Source of the DNA: DATFQE01 sp963738205
GTDB lineage: Bacteria > Actinomycetota > Thermoleophilia > Gaiellales > Gaiellaceae
Assembly: GCA_963738205.1 (NCBI GenBank)
Contig: CAVTVQ010000007.1
Location: forward strand, 372,001-436,000
Reading direction: 5' to 3'
Length of the DNA stretch: 64,000 nt
A program made the position numbers and the translations under genes. Below, one piece after another: positions 45,243 through 53,779 of this stretch (within the stretch, counting starts at the first letter, position 1; every line of letters begins with the position of its first letter). Below the pieces are notes generated by a model, which saw only the letters and a program-made list of their open reading frames with translations, searched no databases and was not told where the DNA came from.

Positions 45243-47177
45243 ATGGCGACGAGCGTAGAGCAGAACCTGGCCGTGGGCTCCGGACCACGCGCCACAAGCG
45301 TTCGCGAGCGCCTCACGATGTGGGGCCTCGTCACCTGGCTGGCGCCTTTCGCAGTCGCGCTGGTGGCCTATCTGGTCGCCTTCGACGTCATGAATCCCAG
45401 CAGCTCGGGCGACGAGCCGCACTACATGCTGGTCGCTGAGAGCATCGCGTTCGACGGCGACGTCGACCTGACGAACGATTACGCGAGCAAGGACCGCACG
45501 CTCCGGGTCGTCAACGTGTGGCCACTCGGCCACGTTCCGCATGCGACGGACTACACGGGATCGGGTCAGCTGCGACCGCTGCACGGCGTCGGTCTGTCCG
45601 CGTTGCTCGCGCCGGCAGTCGGTCTCTGGGGTCTTACCGGTGCGCGCCTGATGATGGTGTTGATTGCGGCGCTGCTCGCCCATCAGCTCTTTCGTCTGCT
45701 GGCCGAATTGGGCTTTCGCCGCCGTTACCGGATCGGCGCCTGGATCGCGACAGCCTTCTGCTTGCCGATCCTCGCGTTCTCGAGCCAGGTCTACCCTGAG
45801 CTTCCGGCTGCTCTCATCGTGGTCGTCGTGCTGCGAATCTTCGTCCGCGGACGGCCCTCCCCCTGGGCGCTCGCCCTCGCATCGACGGCGAGCGCGTCGC
45901 TCGTCTGGCTGCACGTCCGCTACTTCCCGATCTCCGCCGCCCTGCTGCTCGGCCTCATCTACGTCGCGACCTCCGAAGACACGCGCGCCATCGAGGCGAA
46001 GAGCCGCGGGCTACGCGCGGCCGGCGCCGAGCTCCGCCAGCGGGCGGGGACGGCGGCGAAGCGGTGGCGAACGGTCGCGCTACCCGTCTTCGGCCCGTAC
46101 GCGGCCGTCCTCGCCGTGTTCTTCCTCGCCTTCTGGTACTGGTACGGCAGCCCCGACCCGCGGACGCCGTACTACGCGTACTCGACCACGAACGTCGGCT
46201 CGGGCGGCTGGAAGTTCCTCTACAACTACGGCATCCATGACCTGTTCAACCCGCTGGCAGGCTGGATCCCGTTCGCGCCCGTGCACTGGCTGGGTCTCGC
46301 GGCGCTGGGCTGCGTGGTCGTCTGGTTCGGGTGGCCCGCGGTCGCCTGCATCGCGGCCGCGGCCGGCTACGAGGTCATCCTCGCCAGCGCCGGACCGGCG
46401 GGCGGTTGGGGTCTGCCGGCGCGCTACCTGATCATCGTCATCCCGCTCATCGCGGTTCCGCTGGCACTGGTGATCCAGCAAATACGCCTGGCCCGCTTCG
46501 TCTTCGTCCCGCTCCTCGCGGGGTCGCTCATCCTCGCGGCGTCCGCCGTAGACAACTACTTGGGCCTGTATCCAGCGGGCGAAAGGCAGACGATCGTCGG
46601 GCTGCGCAGCATCGCGACTGCTTTCCCGGTGACGCTGCCCCCGCAGCCGGCGCAGTATCTGACGGTCGCCCCCGGCCAGGCGAAATCCCAGACGGGCAGG
46701 GTGCGGCGAGACCGCGTGGCAGCCAGGGCTGGACGCGACAAGGGGGGATTCGTGCTCTACGGCACGTACGGGACCCTGAAGAGCGGCGCGTACCGGGCGA
46801 GGTTCTCGCTCGCGTCGCCGACTCCGGGGGTCGTCGGCCTGGTGGAGGTGATCGGCCAGGGTGCCACGGTGCTTGCGCGGGAGATCGTCCGCGGCCAGGA
46901 GCTCGAGCCCCGGCGCCTGACCGACGTGACGCTGTCCTTCGCGACGCCGGGCGACGTCCTGATCGAGCCGCGGGTCTACTACTACGGTCGCGGAACGCTG
47001 TCCACTGGCCCGATCCAGGTCGAGCCGCTGACCGCCGCCACAGGTCCGCCCGGCCATTTCCGAGATTGGCCGCTCGCGTTCGTCTGGATCGCGGGCACGG
47101 TGCTCGTCGGCGCGCTGTTCGTCCAGGTGATGCTTCTCAGCCGGCGGGAGCGGCCCGCCGCCGACGCGCAACTATGA
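45243..47177 (+). CDS. GT-C-like membrane glycosyltransferase with C-terminal beta-rich domain
   Basis: 644 residues. About eleven hydrophobic segments. The first external loop carries SSGDEPHYMLVAESI, the D-E-x-x-Y pattern of PMT/ArnT-type GT-C transferases. Later segments include FWYWYGSPDPRTPYYAY and GLPARYLIIVIPLIAVPLAL. After about residue 480 a soluble, strand-rich domain (GGFVLYGTYGTLKSGAYRAR, DVLIEPRVYYYGRGTLS) is followed by a last membrane helix. Probably transfers a polyprenyl-phosphate-linked sugar outside the membrane. Starts 16 bp after the GT2 gene, whose TAG stop begins a TAGGGG stretch. Complete. Confidence 0.8.
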   Translation: MATSVEQNLAVGSGPRATSVRERLTMWGLVTWLAPFAVALVAYLVAFDVMNPSSSGDEPHYMLVAESIAFDGDVDLTNDYASKDRTLRVVNVWPLGHVPHATDYTGSGQLRPLHGVGLSALLAPAVGLWGLTGARLMMVLIAALLAHQLFRLLAELGFRRRYRIGAWIATAFCLPILAFSSQVYPELPAALIVVVVLRIFVRGRPSPWALALASTASASLVWLHVRYFPISAALLLGLIYVATSEDTRAIEAKSRGLRAAGAELRQRAGTAAKRWRTVALPVFGPYAAVLAVFFLAFWYWYGSPDPRTPYYAYSTTNVGSGGWKFLYNYGIHDLFNPLAGWIPFAPVHWLGLAALGCVVVWFGWPAVACIAAAAGYEVILASAGPAGGWGLPARYLIIVIPLIAVPLALVIQQIRLARFVFVPLLAGSLILAASAVDNYLGLYPAGERQTIVGLRSIATAFPVTLPPQPAQYLTVAPGQAKSQTGRVRRDRVAARAGRDKGGFVLYGTYGTLKSGAYRARFSLASPTPGVVGLVEVIGQGATVLAREIVRGQELEPRRLTDVTLSFATPGDVLIEPRVYYYGRGTLSTGPIQVEPLTAATGPPGHFRDWPLAFVWIAGTVLVGALFVQVMLLSRRERPAADAQL

Positions 47178-47223
47178 TCGCCGGATCGCGAGAACGCCGT
47201 CCGCCACGACCTAGCGGCATCGC

Positions 47224-48045
47224 TTGCTCGGTTACTGCAAGCTCTGCGAGTTCGAGGACTTCGCCGATCCGAGCCTGCGCCGGTACAAGAGCCAGCTGGT
47301 GCCGGAACATGAACGCGAGCGCGTTCACCGCAAGTATTGGGAGATCGCGCAGTCGGCACGGGCACTCGTCGAGCTCGGCGGCGTGCACCCCGGAGCCGAG
47401 GTTCTCGGCGTTGGGGCCGGCACCGAGACGACAACGTTCTGGCTGACGAACCACGCGCGCCGCGTCTTCGCCACCGATCGCTATCTGGAGCCAGCCGGCT
47501 GGGAGGTCGATGCGCCGCGCAGCATGATGCTCACACCCGGTCAGCACGCCGTCGGCGCCTGGAACCCACGCCGTCTCGTCGTCCAGCATATGGACGCTCG
47601 GGAACTGCACTACGAAGACGCCAGTTTCGACGCCGTGTACTCGTCCGGCTCGATCGAACACTTCGGCGGCCACTCCGACCTCGGGCGAGCCCTCGCCGAG
47701 GTGGTGCGCGTCCTGAAGCCGGGCGGGATCGCCGCCCTCTCCAGCGAGTACCGCCTGCGCGGGCCCGGACCTGGGATGCCCGGCACGCTCCTCTTCTCGG
47801 CCGACGAGATCGACGAGCTCATCGCCCGGCCGTATGCGTGGGAGCTCGTGGAGCCGCTCGACGTCCGCCTCTCGGAGGCGACCCTCGCCACCGAGCTGCA
47901 GATCCCGGAAGCAGTCACGTTGCAGGAGACGTCGCCGGAAGTGCCGCACATCGTCCTGGCGGACGGCGAGCTCGCCATGACGAGTGTGCACCTAGTGCTG
48001 CGGAAGCAACGGCGCCGGCGCTTCCACCGCGCCAACAGGTCGTAG
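47224..48045 (+). CDS. Class I SAM methyltransferase
   Basis: 273 residues. N-terminal LLGYCKLCEFEDFADPSLRR with a C-x2-C pair, then AEVLGVGAGTETTTFWLTNH (SAM site with G-V-G-A-G), RRVFATDRYL, SFDAVYSSGSIEHFGGHSDL and KPGGIAALSSEYRLRGPGPG. An in-frame TAG at 47212-47214 limits the start to TTG 47224. No ATG or GTG is available. A TATGAT box at 47173-47178 is present but does not align with this frame. The last 54 bp overlap the converging methyltransferase gene. Likely sugar methyltransferase. Confidence 0.83.
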   Translation: MLGYCKLCEFEDFADPSLRRYKSQLVPEHERERVHRKYWEIAQSARALVELGGVHPGAEVLGVGAGTETTTFWLTNHARRVFATDRYLEPAGWEVDAPRSMMLTPGQHAVGAWNPRRLVVQHMDARELHYEDASFDAVYSSGSIEHFGGHSDLGRALAEVVRVLKPGGIAALSSEYRLRGPGPGMPGTLLFSADEIDELIARPYAWELVEPLDVRLSEATLATELQIPEAVTLQETSPEVPHIVLADGELAMTSVHLVLRKQRRRRFHRANRS

Positions 48046-48714
48046 CGCCTGGGCAGCAGGATCGGGCTCGGCGGCGACGACGAACTGGTAGGCGAGGAGC
48101 GACGGGCGGGCGCGTCCGATCGCGTGGGCGGCGGCCTCCACGCGGGGTGTCGAGAGCACGGGCACCGGCACCGTGTAGTCGAAGGTGCTCAGGCGGTAGC
48201 CCGCCGCTTCGAGGCACTCAATGAGCGTTTTGCGCGTGAACAGATGCGTGTGCGTGCGGTCGAGGATTCCCCATTCCGTGTATCGGAAGCGGCCGAACAG
48301 CAGGCCGAGTCGCATCGCCCAGTTGGCGATGTTCGGCGTGCTGAGCACGAGGCGGCCCCCGGGCCGCAGAAATGGACGCAGCCGCGCAAGGACGGCCCGC
48401 GGATCGCGCAGGTGCTCGATCAAATCGCCGCAGACGATGGTGTCGAAGCTCGCCGGCTCGAACGGCAGCTCCATGGTTTCCACGTCGCCGACGTGCACGG
48501 ATTCGCAGAAGGGGCGGGCCTGGGCTACAGCCCGCTCGTCGAGGTCCACGCCCACCACGGTGGCGCCGCGCTCCTTGAGCCGGCGGGCGAGATAGCCGGT
48601 GGCGCAGCCCACGTCGAGCACCCGCTCGGGTCGCCCCAGCAGGTCGAGCAGCTTCTCGTGGCTGCCGTGAGGCCGCGTGTTGACTTCGTACAGTCCGTCC
48701 GCGGTCTTCGTCAC
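47992..48714 (-). CDS. Class I SAM methyltransferase
   Basis: 240 residues. RPERVLDVGCATGYLARRLK (SAM site), TVVGVDLDERAVAQA, DTIVCGDLIEHLRDPRAVLA, RPGGRLVLSTPNIANWAMRL and HTHLFTRKTLIECLEAAGY. Typical of the Methyltransf_23 group near glycan genes. GTG 48714 both overlaps the upstream GT2 stop (GTGA) and lies 6 nt after a TACAAT box, so it may be expressed from two promoters. 3' end overlaps the converging gene by 54 bp. Confidence 0.9.
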   Translation of the reverse strand: MTKTADGLYEVNTRPHGSHEKLLDLLGRPERVLDVGCATGYLARRLKERGATVVGVDLDERAVAQARPFCESVHVGDVETMELPFEPASFDTIVCGDLIEHLRDPRAVLARLRPFLRPGGRLVLSTPNIANWAMRLGLLFGRFRYTEWGILDRTHTHLFTRKTLIECLEAAGYRLSTFDYTVPVPVLSTPRVEAAAHAIGRARPSLLAYQFVVAAEPDPAAQALRPVGAVEAPAPLLPQH

Positions 48715-49663
48715 GTGGCGATTGTACGGTCGCGTTCGAGCTCCGCCTGGCGCTCCCAGTAGGCGGGGTAGAAGGAGAAGCGGCGCTTGAGCGACAGCGG
48801 CAGCCTGCGGTGACGCGCGCCGAGCTGGACGCCCGCGAACTTCGCCAGCTCGTATGCGGCCGTGTAGGGAATCCAGCGGCGTTGCCCGGTGCGAGCGAGC
48901 CAGGCGACCTCCTCGCGTGCGTAGCGGCCCGCCTCGCGGCGGAGGACCTCGAAGAGGACGAGCCGCCGGCGAGGAAGCCGCGGTCGGCGGACGCGCCCGT
49001 GTCGAAGAAGCGCTTGAAGGCGCTGGTCAGCGTGTACGCGTGCGAGTGGCGTACCGCGGCCTCCGGCTCGTAGCGGATCGGGTGCCCCGCCAGCAGCACG
49101 CGGCGAGACCAGTCCTGATCCTCGGCGAAGAACAAATCGTCGGCGAACGGAAACCGCTCCCAGAACGAGCGCGTGATCGCCGAGTTGACGTTCGAGAAAA
49201 GCGTGGTCCGCAGCGACAGCTCCGACGGGCCGCCCGCGCGCTGCACCCGCGGCTCCGGCCCGTAGAGGAAATCGAGGAAGAAGCGCTCGGGCGGCGACGC
49301 GTCGGCGTGCGGAAGCTGGCGGCCGTAGACGCCGGCGACGTCCTCGTCCGCGCGCAGCGGCGCGCACAGCCGCTCCAGCCAGCGCTCGTCGGCGGCGTAG
49401 GCGTCCTGCGTCGTGAACACCAGGAGGTCCCCGCGCGCCTCCTGGGCGGCACGGTTCCTCGTCGCGCCGTGCAGAAAGCCGGCGGACTCGACCTCGAGCA
49501 CCCTGGCTCCCATCGACTGGGCGAGCTCTCGACTGCCGTCGGTCGATCCGGAATCGACGACGAGCGTCTCCACCTCCTCGGCGGTCTGCTGGCGCGTGAT
49601 TCCCTCGAGGCAGCGACGCAGATCCGAGCCGCCGTCCTTCACCGGTATGAGCACCGAGATCAC
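48711..49663 (-). CDS. GT2-family glycosyltransferase, one frame break
   Basis: About 317 residues. VISVLIPVKDGGSDLRRCLE, ETLVVDSGSTDGSRELAQ, GFLHGATRNRAAQEARGDLL, metal site FTTQDAYAADERWLE (T-Q-D), FFAEDQDWSRRVLLAGHPI and AVRHSHAYTLTSAFKRFFDT. This pattern fits rhamnosyltransferase-type GT2 enzymes. Near 48970 the frame moves from RGFLAGG to LVLFEVLRREAGRYAREEVA. The end is ERQAELERDRTIAT. GTG 49663 has an AAGGA Shine-Dalgarno 6 nt upstream, as expected for an operon-internal gene. Confidence 0.87.
48721..48726 (-). promoter_or_regulatory. -10-like box TACAAT within the end of the GT2 gene
   Basis: TACAAT ends 6 nt before GTG 48714, the closest match to a -10 consensus in the window, and lies inside the last codons of the preceding GT2 gene. 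Confidence 0.55.
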
Positions 49664-49669
49664 GGCTCG

Positions 49670-49674
49670 TCCTT
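49670..49674 (-). promoter_or_regulatory. Shine-Dalgarno AAGGA of the GT2 gene
   Basis: AAGGA overlaps the TAA stop of the upstream gene and lies 6 nt before GTG 49663, fixing that start. Confidence 0.6.
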
Positions 49675-50656
49675 AAGCAGACGGCTGGCGCGGCGCCGGC
49701 TGGGCCTTCGTAGCGCGTACGCGCATGTCGTAGGCGGCGGTGATACCGACGACTGCCGCGCTCGAAAGCAGCATCGTCGCCGCGCTGAGAAGCGAGACCA
49801 CCGTTGCGTCCGCTCCGTCGATCCCGGCCTCGCCGAGCAGGAGCACGAAGCCGCCCTCGCGAACGCCCAGCCCGCCGATCGACACCGGAATGAGCATCGC
49901 GACGACGACGATTGCCGCCGTCACCGCTGCCAGCGCGAACGAGAGGTCGACCGCCACTGTCTTGCCGACCGCCACCAGGGCGAGCACGGCCAGGCCCTGG
50001 TACAGCAGGCCGAGGACGAGGAGCCAGACCATGAGCGCGCCCGACCTGGCCCAAAGACGGAGCGTCATCCACGTCTCGCGGATCATCTCCGCCAGGCGAT
50101 GAGGCAGACGGCGTACGACCGGCCGCACCCCGGCCGCGGTCAGGGCCGCTACGAGCGTGGCCGCCCCGAGGCCGATCGTGACCCAGAAGAGCACATGCAC
50201 CAGCGAGCTGGGGACCGAGCTCCGATCAACCGCGACAGCCAACCAGGCCAGCAGGAACAGGCAACCGAGAGTGGTGGCCTTGTCGACCACCGTGGACGCC
50301 GCCGACCTGAGCATGCGGCCGCTCTCGCGGCCGACCAGCCAGGCGCGGGTTGCGTCGCCGCCGAAGGACGTCGGGAGGACGTTGTTCAAAAACAGGGACG
50401 CGCCAAATGCGCGCACCGCCCGGACGGTTGGCACCTCCACCTCCGCCTCCCGCAGGAGCAGCTGCCAGCGAATGCCGCCCACGACCGCGACGAGGCTCAT
50501 CAAGACGAGTGCCGCGACGAACCAGCTCCAGTCGCCGTCGCGCAGCGCGTCGACGACCTTCGAGACGTTCGCGTACGCGAGGACGACGCCCAGGAGAAGC
50601 GCGGAGACGAGCACACGGAGCGCAAGGCCTCCGTGCCGGCGAACAGCGTCGGGCAC
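49673..50656 (-). CDS. UPF0104 / lysylphosphatidylglycerol-synthase-like membrane protein
   Basis: 327 residues with about eight hydrophobic helices. Characteristic segments are VGGIRWQLLLREA, ASLFLNNVLPTSFGGDATRA and IPVSIGGLGVREGGFVLLLG, the conserved N-x-x-L-P-x-x-x-G-G-D and P-x-x-x-G-G-x-G-x-R-E motifs of this integral-membrane family (AglD-like/MprF N-terminal domain). Roles proposed for relatives include lipid flipping and glycan assembly. Lacks a soluble lysyltransferase domain. GTG 50656 follows a TAGCAT box by 6 nt. A second member is at 52791-53777. Confidence 0.88.
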   Translation of the reverse strand: MPDAVRRHGGLALRVLVSALLLGVVLAYANVSKVVDALRDGDWSWFVAALVLMSLVAVVGGIRWQLLLREAEVEVPTVRAVRAFGASLFLNNVLPTSFGGDATRAWLVGRESGRMLRSAASTVVDKATTLGCLFLLAWLAVAVDRSSVPSSLVHVLFWVTIGLGAATLVAALTAAGVRPVVRRLPHRLAEMIRETWMTLRLWARSGALMVWLLVLGLLYQGLAVLALVAVGKTVAVDLSFALAAVTAAIVVVAMLIPVSIGGLGVREGGFVLLLGEAGIDGADATVVSLLSAATMLLSSAAVVGITAAYDMRVRATKAQPAPRQPSA

Positions 50657-50662
50657 GGCGCC

Positions 50663-50668
50663 ATGCTA
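50663..50668 (-). promoter_or_regulatory. -10-like box TAGCAT
   Basis: Minus-strand TAGCAT ends 6 nt before GTG 50656. It lies in the 62-bp divergent gap before the GT4 gene at 50719. Confidence 0.55.
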
Positions 50669-50718
50669 CTGAGGGGCAGCGCAGCGCCAGACCCATCCGC
50701 GAGGATTCCGGACGCACC

Positions 50719-51768
50719 ATGACGGCGATCCACCAGCTCCTGCCGGCGGCCCAGCCCCACGACGCGATCACGGGGCAGGCATTCGCCTGGCGCGACGTCC
50801 TGCGCGGCTGGGGCCACAGGAGCGAGATCGTCGCGGAGCACGTCCACCCGGACCTGATGGGTGCCGCGCAGCCGCTCGACAACGAGGGCAGGCGAATCGT
50901 GAACGAGGGCGCCATCCTGCTGCGCTACGCGCTTTGGAGCCCAACCGTGGACGTCGCGCTCGAGGCGAATGGGCCCGTTGCGCTCTGGTACCACAACATC
51001 ACGCCGGGCAAGCTCCTCCGCGACTTCAACCCCACGGTCGCAGAACTCTGCGACCGAGGCCGCTCAGCCTTACCCGTGTTCCAGGGGCGCGTCCAGGCGC
51101 TGGTCGCCGACTCGAGCTTCAACGCGGCCGACCTGCGCCAGGCGGGACTCGGCGAGGCGACCGTCGTCCCGCTGCTCTTGCAACTGCCGGCCGAGCTGAC
51201 CCGACGTGACCCGAACGACGATCCAGTGGTGCTCACGGTGGGCCGGGTCGTGCCGAACAAGCGGCTCGAGGACGTCGTCAAGGCGTTCGCGCTCTACCAG
51301 CGCCGCCACGCGCCCGAGGCGTCGCTCGTGCTCGTCGGCTCGGACGTGGGATTCGAGAACTACCGGCATGCGCTCGACGTTCTGGTCGCGCGCATCGGCG
51401 CACGGAACGTCCACTTCACCGGCTCGATCTCTACCGAGGCGAGGGACGCCTGGTACGGCAGTGCCGACGTCTACCTGTCGATGTCGGAGCACGAGGGGTT
51501 CTGCGCGCCGCTGGTCGAGGCCCTCGCGCACGGTGTGCCTGTGGTAGCGCGCGGCGCAGGCGCCGTCCCCGAGACGCTCGGCGGCGCCGGCCTCGTGCTC
51601 GACGATGTCGACCTGCCGCTCGTCGCCGAGGCGCTGCACGAGCTGGCTTCGTCGACCGCGACCCGAAGCGTGTTGTTCGATGCGGCCGAGGCGCGCCTGG
51701 CCGAGCTGAGGCCCGACGTGCTCGCGCCACGAGCGCGAGCGGCGCTCGAGCCGCTGCTCGAGCGCTAG
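50719..51768 (+). CDS. GT4-family glycosyltransferase
   Basis: 349 residues. TAIHQLLPAAQPHDAITGQA, WYHNITPGKLLRDFNP, LTVGRVVPNKRLEDVVKAF, and E259-x7-E267 in HEGFCAPLVEALAHG, with Cys where most family members have Gly. The family resembles mannosyltransferases that recognise an already long glycan. ATG start. Its TAG stop shares a CTAG palindrome with the stop of the converging GDP-mannose dehydratase gene. Single-gene unit between two minus-strand genes. Complete. Confidence 0.9.
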   Translation: MTAIHQLLPAAQPHDAITGQAFAWRDVLRGWGHRSEIVAEHVHPDLMGAAQPLDNEGRRIVNEGAILLRYALWSPTVDVALEANGPVALWYHNITPGKLLRDFNPTVAELCDRGRSALPVFQGRVQALVADSSFNAADLRQAGLGEATVVPLLLQLPAELTRRDPNDDPVVLTVGRVVPNKRLEDVVKAFALYQRRHAPEASLVLVGSDVGFENYRHALDVLVARIGARNVHFTGSISTEARDAWYGSADVYLSMSEHEGFCAPLVEALAHGVPVVARGAGAVPETLGGAGLVLDDVDLPLVAEALHELASSTATRSVLFDAAEARLAELRPDVLAPRARAALEPLLER

Positions 51769-52754
51769 GCGAGCTCGGGGCGAGCCCTGGCCGCCGCAAG
51801 CCGCTCGACGTCGGCGTCGATCATCAGCTCGGCGAGGTCGCGGAACGACACCCGGGGCTGCCAGCCCAAGTGCTCTCGCGCCAGAGTTGCGTCACCGACA
51901 AGGTGGTCGACCTCCGCGGGGCGGAGGAACTCGGGTCGACCACGACGTGCCGCTCGTGGTCGAGGCCCGCGTGCGCGAAGGCGAGCTCGGCGAACTCCCG
52001 CACCGAGTGGGTCTCGCCGGTGGCGACGACGTAGTCGGCGGGCTCACGAGCCTGCAGCATCTGCCACATCGCGAGCACGTAGTCGGCGGCGTAGCCCCAG
52101 TCGCGCTTGGCGTCGAGGTTCCCGAGGCGCAGCTCGTCGGCGAGCCCGAGCTTGATCCTGGCCACACCGTCGCTGATCTTCCGAGTCACGAACTCCAGCC
52201 CTCGGCGCGGTGACTCGTGGTTGAACAGGATCCCCGACACGGCGAAGAGGTCGTAGGACTCGCGGTAGTTGACGGTGATGAAGTGGCCGTAGACCTTGGC
52301 TACGCCGTAGGGGGAGCGCGGGTAGAACGGCGTGAGCTCGTTCTGCGGCGTCTCGCCGGACCTTGCCGAACATCTCCGACGACGACGCCTGGTAGAAGCG
52401 GATCGAGGGGTCGACGCGGCGGATCGCCTCCAGCAGGCGCGTAACGCCCACGGCCGTGAACTCCGCGGTCAGGACCGGCTGGTTCCAGGATGTGGGGACG
52501 AAGCTCTGCGCGGCGAGGTTGTACACCTCGTGCGGCTGTGACTCCTCGAGCACCGAGGTGAGCGAGGCCTGGTCGAGCAGGTCGCCCTGAACCAGGTTCA
52601 CGCGGTCGACGAGGTGCTCGATCCGCTCGAAGTTTTCCGTCGACGCTCGCCGGACCATGCCGAAGACCTCGTAGTCCTTCTCGAGCAGCAGGTCGGCCAG
52701 GTACGAGCCGTCCTGGCCGGTGATGCCAGTGATCAGCGCTCGACGGCTCGCCAT
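51765..52754 (-). CDS. gmd: GDP-mannose 4,6-dehydratase, two frame breaks
   Basis: Converts GDP-D-mannose to GDP-4-keto-6-deoxy-D-mannose. ALITGITGQDGSYLADLLLE, RRASTENFERIEHL, NLAAQSFVPTSWNQPVLTAE, FYQASSSEMFGKV, TPFYPRSPYGVAKVYGHF (Y-x3-K), FNHESPRRGLEFVTRKISDG and GNLDAKRDWGYAADYV are all diagnostic. An extra G near 52357 and a missing C near 51935 (GACCCGAG for GACCCCGAG) break the frame. The corrected end is DVERLAAARARPELA with TAG 51767-51765. About 329 residues when corrected, normal. Feeds D-rhamnose, 6-deoxytalose or L-fucose type sugars. No dedicated reductase is obvious here. Confidence 0.92.
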
Positions 52755-52762
52755 GGAGGCGC

Positions 52763-52768
52763 ATCGTA
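52763..52768 (-). promoter_or_regulatory. -10-like box TACGAT
   Basis: Minus-strand TACGAT ends 8 nt before ATG 52754 of gmd, in the 36-bp gap after the membrane-protein gene. Confidence 0.55.
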
Positions 52769-52790
52769 GGCCACGCCGGTGGCTCGCGGG

Positions 52791-53777
52791 TTAGGAGAGC
52801 TCTCGCGCGGAACGAAGGCGCAGCGCGTGGCCGTGGAGGACGACGGCGCCGGCGATCACCATCGGGAAGACCATCAGCGCGTGGAGCACGACGGTCGCCG
52901 ACAACGCGGTCGACTCGTCGACGCCGAACGCCTTAAGCGCCAGGACGCCGCCCGCCTCGAACACGCCGACGCCCCCGGGCGCGGACGGGATCACGAGCGA
53001 GAGCGTCGTGGTGACGAGGATCAGGAGGCCCGCGCTGTACCCGAGCCCGAGATCGAAGGCTGCCAGCACGAACCAGCAAGAGAGGGCGAGGACGAGCCAC
53101 GAGGCGACGCCGAGGAGGAACGCGGGCGCTGCCAGACGTACCTGGTGGAGGGCGCCGAGCCCGTAGACCAGCCGCTCGGCAAAGCCGTCCACGTGAGCCG
53201 GCGAGACGCGGGGAAGGCGCGCGACTGGCCGTAGGACCACGCGCACGGGGCGCGCGCCGTAGCGGGCGACGACCACTGCGGCAACCGCGGCCAGCACGAG
53301 CAGCGCCGCCGCCAGGAGGGCCGCGCGACGCAGCCACGTGACCTCCGGCAGGAACGGCGTGGCCACGAGGAGCAAGAACAGCAGCCCGAGGACGTCGTAC
53401 AGGCGCTCCACGACCGCGGTCCCGAGCGACTCCGCGCGGGAGGTACCCGCCTCCTGATGCAGCACGACGATCCTGGCCGCCTCGCCCGCCCGCATGGGCA
53501 ACACCAGGTTGAACAGCTGGCCGACGAGCAGCGCCCGTGTCGCGGCTCCCAGCGGCGGTCTGGTCGCCGGCGAGAACAGCAGCTGCCAGCGAAGGGCTCG
53601 GATTGCGGTGCCGACACCGGCCCCGAGGAGGGCGGGCACGAGCAGCAGGTAGTCGCACTCGCGGATTCCCTGCCAGAAGAGGTCGACGTCAACACCCCGG
53701 GCGGCAAGCCAGAGGAAGAGCGCCGAGGCTGCGAGCCCGACGACGCCGACGCCGCTGCGGGTGAGGAAGCTCCGCAC
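52791..53777 (-). CDS. UPF0104 / lysylphosphatidylglycerol-synthase-like membrane protein
   Basis: 328 residues with about eight hydrophobic helices. AIRALRWQLLFSPATRP, ALLVGQLFNLVLPMRAGEAARI (variant of the N-x-x-L-P-x-R-x-G-E motif) and LVIPSAPGGVGVFEAGGVLAL define the family. The second copy in the cluster, more divergent from 49673-50656 than a recent duplicate would be. It sits between the two GDP-mannose dehydratase genes, GTG 53777 lying two bases after the upstream stop. Possible role in lipid-linked glycan or phospholipid translocation (family-level inference). Confidence 0.87.
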   Translation of the reverse strand: MRSFLTRSGVGVVGLAASALFLWLAARGVDVDLFWQGIRECDYLLLVPALLGAGVGTAIRALRWQLLFSPATRPPLGAATRALLVGQLFNLVLPMRAGEAARIVVLHQEAGTSRAESLGTAVVERLYDVLGLLFLLLVATPFLPEVTWLRRAALLAAALLVLAAVAAVVVARYGARPVRVVLRPVARLPRVSPAHVDGFAERLVYGLGALHQVRLAAPAFLLGVASWLVLALSCWFVLAAFDLGLGYSAGLLILVTTTLSLVIPSAPGGVGVFEAGGVLALKAFGVDESTALSATVVLHALMVFPMVIAGAVVLHGHALRLRSARELS

Positions 53778-53779
53778 GC

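Noticed and set aside
48854..50722. Plus-strand open frame of 622 codons
   Set aside because: Opposite two well-supported minus-strand genes (GT2 48711, UPF0104 49673). Composition is that of an antisense shadow in high-GC DNA.
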